Under the pieces are notes generated by a model. The model made no database searches. It was not told where the DNA came from and saw only the letters and a list, made by a program, of their open reading frames with translations. This document shows positions 1-9,259 of a stretch of 64,000 nt of DNA, piece after piece (within the stretch, counting starts at the first letter, position 1; the number at the start of each line of letters is the position of its first letter). Both the position numbers and the translations under genes were made by a program. Source of the stretch: CAWGYT01 sp963826795 (lineage in GTDB: Bacteria > Planctomycetota > Planctomycetia > Pirellulales > Pirellulaceae). The stretch lies in NCBI GenBank assembly GCA_963826795.1, contig CAWGYT010000018.1, forward strand, positions 434,001 through 498,000, given 5' to 3'.

Positions 1-1
1 C

Positions 2-1106
2 GAGCGTGCCGAAGGCGTGCGCCGTGAATGCCAGCTGGCCCGCGAGATTCCTGACGAAATCGAACCCAGCCCCGAAAGAAATCTGGCGGAGGCAATGGCG
101 CGGCTCGATCGGCTGATTGGATTGGACCCGGTCAAACAAGAAATTCGGACACTCGCGAATTTCCTGAAACTCCAACAGCAACGTCGGGAAGCCGGCTTGC
201 CCGAGACTCGGCTTAGCCTCCATCTGGTGTTCACTGGGAACCCAGGCACGGGCAAAACCACTGTGGCGCGGATTGTGGGCCAGCTGTACGGTGCCATGGG
301 AATCCTGGCTCAAGGGCACCTTGTCGAGACCGATCGGAGTGGATTGGTCGCGGAGTACGCGGGGCAGACCGCCACCAAGACGAATGCCTTAGTGGATCGA
401 GCGCCTTGACGGGGTGCTCTTTATCGACGAGGCCTACAGTCTGGTCGGCGAGGGCACCGAGGATGCATTTGGACAAGAGGCACTGCAGACGCTGCTGAAG
501 CGAATGGAAGACGACCGCGACCGCGTGGCCGTCATTTTGGCCGGTTACCCGGAACCGATGCGGCGGCTGCTGCACGCCAATCCCGGTCTCGCGTCGCGGT
601 TCAGCCGAACCGTTGAATTCGCCGACTACGATCCCCCTGAGCTGGCTCGAATCTTCGCGCAATTGTGCGATCAGAATCATTACCGAATCTCAACGCCGGT
701 CCGGCATCGGCTCTTGGTCGGCTTGCACTGGCTGTACTATCAAAGGGACCCACACTTCGGCAATGGACGGCTCATCCGCAATCTCTTCGAAGAAGCCATT
801 CGGCAACTCGCCAACCGAGTCGCGGAGATCACTCCGGTGACTCGACGACTCCTCACCCAGTTCGAAGTGGCGGATTTGCGGCTCGATGCGGTCCCCGCCA
901 CATGGTGGGCTCGCTTCCCGCTTAACTCGACACGCTACGAAATGAGCTGCGACGGCTGCCAAGAACCTTGCGGACTGAAGGCCGAGTTTCTGGGCCGACG
1001 AGTACGCTGCACCAAGTGCCGGCACCAGTTTCGCGCCGACTGGGGCCGCCTGGAACTGTCCGACCCCCCGTTGCATGCCATTCCGGATCCGGGGGCCGCA
1101 CCCTAG
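2..1106 (+). CDS. CbbX/SpoVK-type AAA+ ATPase with C-terminal zinc ribbon (5' partial, frameshifted)
   Basis: The reading frame is open to the window edge, so the N-terminus is missing. Counting from the first in-window GTG (17), Walker A GNPGTGKT lies at about residues 74-81. Walker B FIDEAY follows the frame break, and the small helical AAA lid ends near 880. This arrangement matches the CbbX/SpoVK group of AAA+ remodelling ATPases, which act as hexamers on protein complexes; the client here is unknown. The tail after about 940 carries a CxxC...CxxC cysteine pattern (CDGC, then CTKC), which looks like a zinc ribbon and is not part of CbbX itself. The frame changes at 404-405, where removing one C from gcgcctt restores A-L-D-G-V-L-F-I-D-E. 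I infer a base-call error, not a true mutation. Family assignment is firm; the physiological role is not. Confidence 0.8.
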
Positions 1107-1271
1107 ACAGTCCTTCCGAGCCGCTGGTAACGTGGGTAGTGAGCGGCCAGGATCGACACCGGGGGGGCCGATCGAACTCCCCGTGGGCGGGTCTTCGCCG
1201 GGTCGCTCGTTCCGCTGCGGCGAGCGCCTTGTTTTGAATTCCGACCGAAGATCTGACCTGAAGGATGCTCG

Positions 1272-2138
1272 ATGAAACTTGTGAAGTACGTGGGTCGGGA
1301 TGGACGAGAGTCGGTCGGTGTGCTGACCGAGAGTCACTCGCTGAATCCGCTCCGCTTCGAGACGGGGCATGTGACCACACTGGCCGAGTTGTTGGAGGCC
1401 GATCAGATCCTGCCGACGATCGATTTTCTGCGGGACGAACGTGTTTCGATCCCGTTGGCGACGGTGAAACTTCTGGCACCGATCGATGCCCAGGAGGTTT
1501 GGGCGGCAGGCGTAACTTACAAGCGCAGCAAAGCGGCCCGGATGGAAGAGTCGACCGCGGCGGCCTCCTGCTATGATCTGGTCTACGCGTCGGATCGTCC
1601 CGAGCTGTTTATCAAGGCGACGCCACACCGCGTCGTCGGACCGAACGAACCGATACGGATTCGCCAGGACTCGGCCTGGAACGTTCCCGAGCCCGAAGTG
1701 ACGTTGGTTCTGAACTCGCGTTTGGAACTGATGGGGCTCACAATTGGTAATGACGTCAGCAGCCGCGAGATTGAAGGCGCGAATCCGCTGTACTTGCCCC
1801 AGGCCAAGGTTTACAACGGCAGTTGCAGCCTGGGCCCTTGGATCTGCCTGCTCGACGGGCTGCCTCCGCGGGATCGCATCCAGATTAAACTGTGCGTGGT
1901 GCGTGACGGCGAGCGCGTGTTCGAGGGCCGCACCGACGTTGGCCAGATGGCTCGCTCCTTCGAAGATCTGATTCACTGGTTGGGTCGCGACAACTCATTT
2001 CCCAACGGCGTGTTGCTGATGACCGGAACTGGGATCGTGCCGGACCGCGACTTCACGCTCCTGACGAACGACGTCGTCGAGATCCAGGTCGACGGCATTG
2101 GCTATCTCCGCAATCCCGTGACGCAGGGCCCCGCCTAG
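1272..2138 (+). CDS. Fumarylacetoacetate hydrolase-family protein, probable 2-keto-3-deoxy sugar acid dehydratase
   Basis: 288 residues. The C-terminal two thirds is the FAH fold, with the metal-binding acidic motif PEPE at about 139-142 and the conserved GNDVSSREIEG at about 159-169. The start is ATG 1272, preceded by a GAAGGA-type ribosome site. Family members cleave or dehydrate 2-oxo acids using a divalent metal. The gene lies 45 bp upstream of an aldehyde dehydrogenase of the 2-oxoglutarate-semialdehyde type. In known pentonate pathways, an FAH-family 2-keto-3-deoxypentonate dehydratase feeds exactly such a dehydrogenase. I therefore infer that role. Other FAH-family activities (isomerase, hydrolase, acylpyruvase) are not excluded by sequence alone. 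Confidence 0.8.
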   Translation: MKLVKYVGRDGRESVGVLTESHSLNPLRFETGHVTTLAELLEADQILPTIDFLRDERVSIPLATVKLLAPIDAQEVWAAGVTYKRSKAARMEESTAAASCYDLVYASDRPELFIKATPHRVVGPNEPIRIRQDSAWNVPEPEVTLVLNSRLELMGLTIGNDVSSREIEGANPLYLPQAKVYNGSCSLGPWICLLDGLPPRDRIQIKLCVVRDGERVFEGRTDVGQMARSFEDLIHWLGRDNSFPNGVLLMTGTGIVPDRDFTLLTNDVVEIQVDGIGYLRNPVTQGPA

Positions 2139-2183
2139 ATTCTGGCTGAAGACTTGATCTGTCCTGAAGAGAGGAAGCTTTTG

Positions 2184-3773
2184 ATGACTTGTCACCCGGT
2201 ACTGATCGCGGGGCAATGGCGTCCGGCCGAGGCCAAAGCGACGTTCCAGGCCTGCAATCCCAGCACGCGAAAGTGGCTACCCGACGAATACCCGGTCAGT
2301 CGGTGGGACGATTGTGACGCGGCCTTGGCGGCCGCGACCGAGGCCGCCGCTGAACTTCGACAGTTGGCCCCCTCACGGATTGCCGAATTTCTGGAATCGT
2401 ACGCCGAGCGAATTGAGGCCCGGCGGGAAGACTTGGTCGAGCTGGCTCACCTGGAAACCGGGCTGGCCAAGTCACCACGGCTGGCCGACGTCGAGTTGCC
2501 GCGGACCACGGACCAACTGCGGCAGGCCGCCGCCGCGGCCCGAGAGGGCACGTGGAGCATGGCGACGATCGATTCCTCCAAGAATCTCCGTTCTCACTAC
2601 GCTCCCCTGGGCCCGGTCTGCGTTTTCGGACCCAATAATTTTCCGTTTGCATTTGGCAGTGTGTCGGGCGGTGACTTTGCCGCCGCGATCGCGGCCGGGA
2701 ATCCGGTGATCGGAAAAGCCAATTCGTCGCATCCCGGGACAACACGCCTGTTCGCCGAGGCCGCCTGCGAGGCGCTCGAACGCAGCGGGCTTCCCCCGGC
2801 GACGGTTCAACTCGTGTACCGAATCGACCATCGCGACGGCGAGCACCTCGTGTCGGATGCCCGCCTCGGCGCGACCGCTTATACGGGCAGTCGGCTGGCC
2901 GGGCTGAAGCTGAAGGCCGCGGCCGACGGGGCGGGCAAGCCGATCTACCTGGAACTTTCGAGCCTGAATCCCGTCCTGATTCTGCCGGGTGCCCTGCAGC
3001 AGCGTGGACGAGAGATTGCCGACGAGCTGACGACCAGCGCCTTGATGGGGACCGGACAGTTCTGCACGAATCCTGGGCTGGTGATGCTGATGGACGGTCC
3101 GGCGACCGACGCCTGGATCGCCGACTTGGCCGATCGATATCAAAAGGCCCCGATCGGGACGCTGCTTTCCGGTGGTGTCCAAACCGGCCTCGCCGAAAGC
3201 ATTCAGGTGCTCCAGCACGCTGGCGCCGAGTTGCTCACCGGCGGGAGCCTGGACGAACCCCAGGCGAGTTTCTGCTGCGGCAATACGCTCTTGCGCGTCG
3301 CGGCGGCAACCTTTCTCGAGCACCCGGATGCGCTCCAGACGGAAGCCTTCGGCAACTGCACACTCGTGCTCGTCGCCGATTCGATCGATCAGTTGGAGAC
3401 CGTCGTGGCCACGCTGGAAGGTAATTTGACGGGTTGCATCTACAGTGCCCTCGACGGGTCCGATGACGCCGATTACGAACGTCTCGTGCCCAACATGCGA
3501 CAAAAAGTTGGTCGGCTGCTCAACGACACCATGCCGACCGGCGTCGCGGTATCCCCCGCCATGAACCATGGCGGGCCCTTTCCCGCCACGGGTCATCCCG
3601 GCTTCACGGCGGTGGGGATTCCCGCTTCGCTGCACCGATTCGCGATGCTGCAATGCTACGACAAAGTCCGCCCCCATCGATTGCCGCCGGGATTGCGGGA
3701 TCAAAATCCAAACGGCCAAATGTGGCGATCGGTGGATGGGAGCTGGACGCAGGGAAACGTCAGCCCCCGCTAG
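2184..3773 (+). CDS. NADP-type aldehyde dehydrogenase, probable 2,5-dioxovalerate (2-oxoglutarate semialdehyde) dehydrogenase
   Basis: About 529 residues from ATG 2184, which has the purine-rich site GAAGAGAGGAAG just upstream; an in-frame ATG at 2154 lacks this. It spans the full ALDH fold: cofactor-domain segment GPNNFPFAF, glycine-rich YTGS, catalytic glutamate region YLELSS and catalytic cysteine in GTGQFCTNPG (about residue 294). The GQFCTNPG wording and the FGPNNFPFAFGSVSGGD stretch are typical of the NADP-dependent ALDH group that includes alpha-ketoglutaric semialdehyde dehydrogenases. It oxidises an aldehyde to an acid in the cytoplasm. With the adjacent FAH-family gene it would complete conversion of a 2-keto-3-deoxypentonate to 2-oxoglutarate. 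The substrate is inferred from context. Confidence 0.85.
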   Translation: MTCHPVLIAGQWRPAEAKATFQACNPSTRKWLPDEYPVSRWDDCDAALAAATEAAAELRQLAPSRIAEFLESYAERIEARREDLVELAHLETGLAKSPRLADVELPRTTDQLRQAAAAAREGTWSMATIDSSKNLRSHYAPLGPVCVFGPNNFPFAFGSVSGGDFAAAIAAGNPVIGKANSSHPGTTRLFAEAACEALERSGLPPATVQLVYRIDHRDGEHLVSDARLGATAYTGSRLAGLKLKAAADGAGKPIYLELSSLNPVLILPGALQQRGREIADELTTSALMGTGQFCTNPGLVMLMDGPATDAWIADLADRYQKAPIGTLLSGGVQTGLAESIQVLQHAGAELLTGGSLDEPQASFCCGNTLLRVAAATFLEHPDALQTEAFGNCTLVLVADSIDQLETVVATLEGNLTGCIYSALDGSDDADYERLVPNMRQKVGRLLNDTMPTGVAVSPAMNHGGPFPATGHPGFTAVGIPASLHRFAMLQCYDKVRPHRLPPGLRDQNPNGQMWRSVDGSWTQGNVSPR

Positions 3774-3806
3774 TGCCATTTCACAGCTGACCGTTGGGAG
3801 CGGTGC

Positions 3807-3836
3807 GACGGGAGGGCGAGGCTCCCGCCGAGCCGC
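3807..3836 (+). repeat. REP-like GC-rich palindromic repeat, copy 1
   Basis: Between the aldehyde dehydrogenase and the TPR gene, the sequence GGGAGGGCGAGGCTCCCGCC can fold on itself through GGGAG/CTCCC. A diverged copy in the opposite orientation lies at 32166-32201 in the exopolysaccharide locus. The surrounding 259-bp gap also has a 10-bp inverted repeat, AGCCCCCGCT at 3762-3771 against 3881-3890, which could act as a terminator-like structure at the end of the dehydrogenase gene. Confidence 0.45.
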
Positions 3837-4032
3837 AAACGCTGCAACAGGCGGACGCGGCCCTGGATCCGGCGGCCGTCAGCGGGGGCTCTCCGGCGAA
3901 TCCGGATAGTCTTGTCCGCGGGAGTCCGCCATAATGCATCATCGGCGCCGCACAACGTTGCTTGAATCCACGTCGCCCGAGTCCTACCCCCCTTCCACTT
4001 GCCAACAGCTCTCGTCTGCGGAGTCGCGTCCT

Positions 4033-5782
4033 ATGCGAAACGCCCAACACGTTTCATCTCGTGCCAGCCTTCGGCCCTTCCTGTGCCAGTTTGCGGTGGC
4101 CCTGGCAATTTCCATCGTGCCGCTGACGACCGCTTGGGCCCAGGAGGAGCAGGCCGGCCAGGCCGACTTGGACAAGGCCACGCTCGTCAAGCTCTCGGCG
4201 AAATCCATGGGCGACCTCGAGACCGTGGTCGAACTTTGCGACGCCGCCCTCGAAAAGGGCCTCGATGAGGAAGCGAAGCAATACGCGGAAGAACTGCTGA
4301 CGGCAACGTTGTTCGAACAAAGCTCGCGGCTGAGTCGGTTGATTTTCGAGCGGCAGCCGCCGGACCCCCGCTGGCCCCGCATTCGCGAAGCCTGCATGGA
4401 GAAGCTTCAACGCGCGTTGCAAGTTCGCGAAACGTTGGGCAACGTGCATTTGCTGATCGCCCGACTACAGACTCTTCCGGGTGGTGACGCCGACCTGGCG
4501 AAACGATCAGTTGAGCGCTCGATTCCGCTTCTGGAGGAGGATCCCGATCAGTTATCCGAGGCATACCAGGTCCGCGCGGGCATGTCGAAGTCGCGAGACG
4601 AGGCGATGGAGAATCTGAACAAGTCGCTGGAATTAAATCCTCGGAATTTGGAAGCGTGGCGAGCGCGGGGCGTGCTCTATATGTCAGGCGGCGAATTCGA
4701 AAAAGCGCTCGAGGACCTGCAGGGCCTGCTCGATCGAAACCCCGATGACCTCCTGGCACACCAGGCGATCGCGCAGGCCTTGCGGCAAATGAAACAATTG
4801 GATGCGGCCAAGGAACATCTCAACCAGGTGATTCAGGCCGATCCCGATGCCGCGCTGGCGTATAACATGCGGGCTCGAATCGAGGAAGAACAAGGTCAGC
4901 TGGATGCGGCCGTCGAGGACCTGAATCAAGCGATTCGGATTCAGCCGCGTGACCTGGGAGCCGTTTTGTCGCGAGGCCGACTGCGGGCCGCACAGGCTCA
5001 ATTCGATTTGGCGCGGAGTGATATTGATCGGGCACTGCAGCTTCAACCCGGATTGCCGCAGGCGATCGTGCTACGGAGCCTGATTTCAGCCGGGCAGGGC
5101 CGCTTCGGAGAAGCCATCGGCGACCTGCAGCAAGTGCTACGTGGCCAGGAAGAGGGCTCCAGGCGAAATCAAACTTCAAATCGCCACCTATTTGGAAATG
5201 GATCGGCGACCTCGACGCGCAATTGAGGTCTACACGGAGGTGATCGCCGAAGAGCCGGAGAACTGGATGGCGATGCGTCGCCGCGGCGACGCGTACTTGA
5301 GCGTCGGTCAGCAGGCGGACGCGATTCGCGACTACGAAGCGGCCCTCGCGATTCAACCCGACGAAACCGGTCTGCTCAACAATCTCGCCTGGGTCCTCGC
5401 AACGTCTCCCACCGATGAGCTGCGAGACGGCAAGCGGGCACTCGAACTCGCCCAACGCGCCTGCCAATTGACCGACCACAAGCTGCCTCACATGCTCAGC
5501 ACCCTCGCCGCCTGCTACGCCGAACTCGGTGATTTCGCCGGGGCCATTGAGTATTCGGAAAAGGCCGTCGCGCTGGATCCCGAGGAACCACAATTGGCGA
5601 ACGAACTCGCCTCGTACCGCGACAAGAAACCGTGGCGGGAAATCCAGGAAACCAAGGAAAACCCGCAGGAACTCAAGATTCCCGGCGGAGGCACCACCGA
5701 TCTGCCGGAATTCAATCGATTGAAAGAGCTTCTCGAACCCGAAGACGCCCCGAAGGACGAGGAGCCTGACCGGCTGGACTAG
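4033..5782 (+). CDS. Secreted tetratricopeptide-repeat protein (frameshifted)
   Basis: Start is ATG 4033, which gives a clean signal peptide (hydrophobic FAVALAISIVPLTTAWA, cleavage predicted before QEE). The open frame extends further upstream but without signal-peptide character. After about residue 150 the protein is a run of TPR units with the usual spacing, such as NPRNLEAWRARGVLYMSGGEF and ALAYNMRARIEEEQGQLDAAV. The frame changes between 5140 and 5160; the downstream frame continues the same repeats (IEVYTEVIAEEPENW, AIEYSEKAVALDPE) to the stop at 5780-5782, so this is one gene of roughly 580 residues. It is probably a periplasmic scaffold. No partner is identifiable. The following gene is separated by the 83-bp palindromic element. 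Confidence 0.8.
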
Positions 5783-5807
5783 GGCCGTGTCGCAGCCAAG
5801 ATTTCGA

Positions 5808-5890
5808 GTTGCAAAAAGGGGTCAGGTCCCGAACGTGCGAAGCACCCGAAGGGCCATTCCGGCATTCGGGACCTGCCGCCTTTTCCGAAC
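5808..5890 (-). repeat. 83-bp palindromic dispersed element, full copy A
   Basis: Imperfect inverted repeat whose left arm contains AAAAGGGGTCAGGTCCC and whose right arm contains GGGACCTGCCGCCTTTTCC. The central loop at about 5835-5861 is the reverse complement of the loop of copy B (49219-49301) with one mismatch, and both copies are 83 bp long. They are therefore the same element in opposite orientation, not two independent hairpins. Copy A lies between the TPR gene stop and the ATG of the HD-domain gene, so it would be in that gene's leader or terminate the TPR transcript. Confidence 0.8.
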
Positions 5891-5907
5891 GCCGGAGCCC
5901 CCCATCG

Positions 5908-6477
5908 ATGCAACGCGACGCGGCTTTCGCCCTGGTATGCGAGTACACCCGCAGTGAAGCTCTCCGGAACCACATGCTGGCGGTCGAGGCCGCGATGCGC
6001 GCCTACGCTCGCAAGTATGGCGAGGACCCGGACAAATGGGGCATCGTCGGGCTGCTGCATGACTTCGACTACGAACGATGGCCGAGCCCACCCGACCACC
6101 CGTTGCAGGGTGCCGCGATTCTCGCCCAGCGGGGTTATCCTGACGACGTCATCTACGCCATTAAATCCCACGCCGACTATCTAACCGATTGCCCTCGCGT
6201 TTCGCTCATGGATAAGGCGCTCTATGCCTGCGACGAGTTGGCGGGATTCATCGTGGCCGTCGCCCAGGTCCGACCGCTCGGCCTTCACGGCCTGCAAGCC
6301 AGCAGCATCAAAAAGAAGCTAAAACAAAAATCGTTCGCAGCCGCGGTCAGTCGAGTTGATATTCACCGCGGAGCTGAGGACCTGGGCGAGCCCCTGGATG
6401 ACCACCTGCAGTTCGTCGCCGACGCGCTCGCGACGATCGCCGAGCAATTGGGATGGGCGCCCGCGCCGGAGACCTAA
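5908..6477 (+). CDS. HD-domain (HDIG-type) metal-dependent phosphohydrolase family protein
   Basis: 189 residues from ATG 5908; an upstream start at 5809 in the same frame would run through the palindromic element and is rejected. The metal-binding HD signature is LLHDFDYE (about residues 49-56), with an earlier His in LRNHMLAVE and later HADYL. It resembles the small HDIG hydrolases that dephosphorylate nucleotides or act as uncharacterised phosphohydrolases. The substrate is not predictable. The C-terminal half is helical, with a lysine-rich patch (KKKLKQK) near residue 135. It lies about 105 bp before phhB on the same strand; co-transcription is possible but not shown. Confidence 0.75.
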   Translation: MQRDAAFALVCEYTRSEALRNHMLAVEAAMRAYARKYGEDPDKWGIVGLLHDFDYERWPSPPDHPLQGAAILAQRGYPDDVIYAIKSHADYLTDCPRVSLMDKALYACDELAGFIVAVAQVRPLGLHGLQASSIKKKLKQKSFAAAVSRVDIHRGAEDLGEPLDDHLQFVADALATIAEQLGWAPAPET

Positions 6478-6583
6478 GTCCAATCCCGCCCACGTTGCCT
6501 TCTTGCGTCATGAGTCAATAATCACTCGTTCGTTCGGCCCGCGCTGACGTGGGCCGCCACGTGAACCGTCAGGGAGTACCGCG

Positions 6584-6943
6584 ATGGAGATCCAAGGGCC
6601 CGAACAGCTCGTAAAAAAGAAGTGCCTGCCGTGCGAGGGCGGGGTCGACGCCTGCACGCTGCCCGAGGCCGAAGCCCAGCTGAGCAAGCTGGCGGGGTGG
6701 CAATTGACGCACGGCGGCCAGCGCATTCGTAAGAACTGGACGGTCAAGAACTTCATGGCCGGCCTGAATTTCTTCAATCGCATCGCGGCGATCGCCGAGG
6801 AAGACGGACACCATCCCGACCTGCATCTGGCTGGCTACCGCAACGTCTCCGTGGAGCTGTGGACCCACGCGATTGGCGGCCTCAGCGAAAACGACTTCAT
6901 CCTGGCCGCCAAAATCGATCAAGTTCCGATCGACGTGAAGTGA
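6584..6943 (+). CDS. phhB: 4a-hydroxytetrahydrobiopterin dehydratase (pterin carbinolamine dehydratase)
   Basis: 119 residues, close to the usual size. The family core is present: an N-terminal segment ending GWQLT, then EEDGHHPDLHL, with the catalytic histidines in the HHPDLHL run, followed by YRNVSVELWTHAIGGLSENDF. The enzyme dehydrates the 4a-hydroxy pterin produced by aromatic amino acid hydroxylases, in the cytoplasm. No phenylalanine hydroxylase gene is in the window, so the local partner is unknown; many bacteria carry stand-alone copies. The ATG at 6584 is preceded by GGGAGTACCGCG. Confidence 0.9.
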   Translation: MEIQGPEQLVKKKCLPCEGGVDACTLPEAEAQLSKLAGWQLTHGGQRIRKNWTVKNFMAGLNFFNRIAAIAEEDGHHPDLHLAGYRNVSVELWTHAIGGLSENDFILAAKIDQVPIDVK

Positions 6944-7033
6944 GCCGCCGGCCACGTGATTTGGGGGGCCCGATCGCGAGTCTTGTCCTAGGTTTGAGGT
7001 ACTGCATGGCATGGGGCGCTCAACCTGGGAGTT

Positions 7034-9214
7034 TTGACTGTGGTGACTGTATCCTCGGGCGAGGAGTGTGGATCGTCTTCCGTCAGGCGGATCGCGACCT
7101 CTGACATAATCCACGGGCTCCGCTATGTGTTGCCGCCCAGTCGGCCGCTCGGCCTGCTGGCCGGTGTTGCCTTCGCGGCGGAGGCGTTCTTGATCTCCGT
7201 CAAGCGTCCGAACATCTACACAACCGACCGCTATACGTTGATCTTTGGCTTGGTCTTCCTCGCATGGTTCTGGTTAACGGTCGCCTGGGTCTTGGACCGG
7301 GTCGGGCGGGTCTGGCGGAGGCAATTCGAACGTGCCGATCGGTCGGGACGATTGCTGTTGACGATCGCCCTCGCCCTGGGGTTGGCCACGGCCTTCCTGG
7401 CATATGCGACCAGTTGGGGGCTTTTCTTCCGTTCCGGCCGCTTCGCCAATCTCGAAACGGGGCGATTCGTCCTGTTTAACGTCAAACACCTCTGGTCGTA
7501 CCTGGTGGCCGCGGAGCCCTCCCAGCTGATGCTCGGCGGATTGGTCTTGTCGGCGGCCTTCGCGGGGTTGCCCGGATTGCTCTATTGGAGCGTGGCGCCG
7601 CAACGCAGCGACGCGGAGCGCGCGACGCGGCGATCCGTCGTGGCCTGGATGATTGTCTCCGGAATCACGCTTCTGACGTGGAACGCAGTGCCCGGCGAAG
7701 AGAGCGTCTTGCGGCGTGCCGACCGGCTGCACGCCCTGAAATATGGCCTGAATCCCAGTTTCTCGCTCTACATCAGCCACCTCGAAGCGACGCTCAAGGG
7801 ACACATTACCCCCGACCTGGCGGTCGAAAAGCTAACTCCCCTCCGGACCCAGCAGGCCGCCGATCTGCCCTCGGCCGGCGACGGAACCGCACCCCCTTCG
7901 ATCATTTTCGTCGCGGTCGAATCGTTGCGCCACGATATGATTTATCGGCGTCACCAGAACCAGGAGATTCTTCCCCACGTGAACCGCTTGGCTCGCGCCG
8001 GACTTCAGCTGACCAAGGCCTACGCGGAAAGCACGCATTCGGATTATGCCGACGTGTGCCTCGTTTCGTCGCTCTACCCGCTCAGGACACTTCGGCATCA
8101 CTATTACACACCCAGCGACCCCTGGCCCAAGACGCTGATCTATGACCTGCTTAAGCCCCGGGGATATGCGACCGCCATCATTTCGTCGCAGAACGAAGCC
8201 TGGGGTGGGATGGACCATTTCCTCGCATCCGATCAACTCGATCTGTTCTACCATCCCGAAACAAGCGATGCGGCGACAATGGTTTCCGACCTGGATCCGG
8301 GATTCTCACGTGAAGTCCGACTCGGTAGCCTCGTGGCGGGGAAGTTTCCCGACGCGCACACGACGGGACAAGCGATCGCCTGGGTCCGCGCTCAAGTGGC
8401 GGCCGGACGGCCTTTCTTTCTGAGCATGAACCTGCAGAGTTCCCACTTCCCGTACTTGATGCCCGACGACGTGCCGCGGCCGTTTCAGCCCTGCCGGCTT
8501 GACCCTCACATCAGTTTTGTCGAATACCCGATCGAGCAAGTCGAAACGGTCCGTCACGCTTACTACAACGCGATCCATGAATGCGATCGCCAAATCGGAC
8601 GGCTCGTCGCGGCACTTGAAGAGCTCGGCCAATTGGAGAACACGATCCTCGTCGTCACGGGCGAAAACGGCGAATCATTCCACGAGTGCCAGAGCGTGAC
8701 GCACGCGCGCGACCCGGTGGAGCCTGCCATCCACATCGCGTGGGTCATCCACGCCCCCGGGCGAATCACGCCACGCGTGGATGACTACCCGTGCGAACAC
8801 GTCGATCTTGTCCCCACCGTTCTGGCACTCGCCGGCATGCCCTCGCACCCCAACTTCCAGGGCCGCGATCTCCTCGCTGACGACCGCGAGCCAGCCGAAC
8901 AACGGCTCACGTTTTGCCACGTGCTCTCCAGCCTGGCCGAAGCCGATGCGGTGACGCTCGGAGGACGCTGGAAATTGACCCACGATCGGCGCAGCGATCG
9001 ATTGACCCTGTTCGACGTCGAGCACGATCCAGGAGAGCAACACAACTTGATCTCGAGCGAACCCGAGCTCTCGGCTCGACTCCAATGGGCCTTGGCAACC
9101 TGGCGGCAACAGCAACTGGCGTACTACCACTACCCGGCCTACTACCTGAGCTACTACCCACCGGCCCCACCACGCTGGGACGACACGCAGCACGCCCTTG
9201 GGGACGTCCACTAG
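7034..9214 (+). CDS. Membrane-bound sulfatase/LtaS-fold protein
   Basis: About 720 residues. The N-terminal 230 contain roughly five hydrophobic segments (LGLLAGVAFAAEAFLI, LIFGLVFLAWFWLTVAWVL, LLLTIALALGLATAFLAYA and others). An alkaline-phosphatase/sulfatase-fold domain begins at about residue 290 with IIFVAVESLRHDM, where the glutamate is the expected first metal ligand. The nucleophile region is AESTHSDYADV, with Thr/Ser rather than sulfatase Cys, as in LtaS and phosphoethanolamine transferases. The second metal motif reads VVTGENGESF where TGDHGE is usual, so Asp-His is replaced by Glu-Asn. A role in transferring or hydrolysing a phospho or sulfo group on the outer face of the cytoplasmic membrane is inferred. 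The extreme start is uncertain: TTG 7034 or GTG 7040. Confidence 0.75.
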   Translation: MTVVTVSSGEECGSSSVRRIATSDIIHGLRYVLPPSRPLGLLAGVAFAAEAFLISVKRPNIYTTDRYTLIFGLVFLAWFWLTVAWVLDRVGRVWRRQFERADRSGRLLLTIALALGLATAFLAYATSWGLFFRSGRFANLETGRFVLFNVKHLWSYLVAAEPSQLMLGGLVLSAAFAGLPGLLYWSVAPQRSDAERATRRSVVAWMIVSGITLLTWNAVPGEESVLRRADRLHALKYGLNPSFSLYISHLEATLKGHITPDLAVEKLTPLRTQQAADLPSAGDGTAPPSIIFVAVESLRHDMIYRRHQNQEILPHVNRLARAGLQLTKAYAESTHSDYADVCLVSSLYPLRTLRHHYYTPSDPWPKTLIYDLLKPRGYATAIISSQNEAWGGMDHFLASDQLDLFYHPETSDAATMVSDLDPGFSREVRLGSLVAGKFPDAHTTGQAIAWVRAQVAAGRPFFLSMNLQSSHFPYLMPDDVPRPFQPCRLDPHISFVEYPIEQVETVRHAYYNAIHECDRQIGRLVAALEELGQLENTILVVTGENGESFHECQSVTHARDPVEPAIHIAWVIHAPGRITPRVDDYPCEHVDLVPTVLALAGMPSHPNFQGRDLLADDREPAEQRLTFCHVLSSLAEADAVTLGGRWKLTHDRRSDRLTLFDVEHDPGEQHNLISSEPELSARLQWALATWRQQQLAYYHYPAYYLSYYPPAPPRWDDTQHALGDVH

Positions 9215-9259
9215 GTTGGATCGTCGCGGTGCCGCCGACGGCCCGGCGAAGTCGACCGC

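Noticed and set aside
690..1976. Long minus-strand open frame (428 codons) opposite the AAA+ and FAH-family genes.
   Set aside because: It is a high-GC antisense shadow of two clear genes and has no family motifs.
2472..3779. Minus-strand open frame of 435 codons opposite the aldehyde dehydrogenase.
   Set aside because: Antisense shadow; composition is typical of reversed ALDH codons and there is no ribosome site or motif.
7034..9214. Classical sulfatase.
   Set aside because: No CxPxR-type modified-residue site is present; the nucleophile region has Thr/Ser, and multiple N-terminal membrane segments fit the LtaS/phosphotransferase side of the superfamily.
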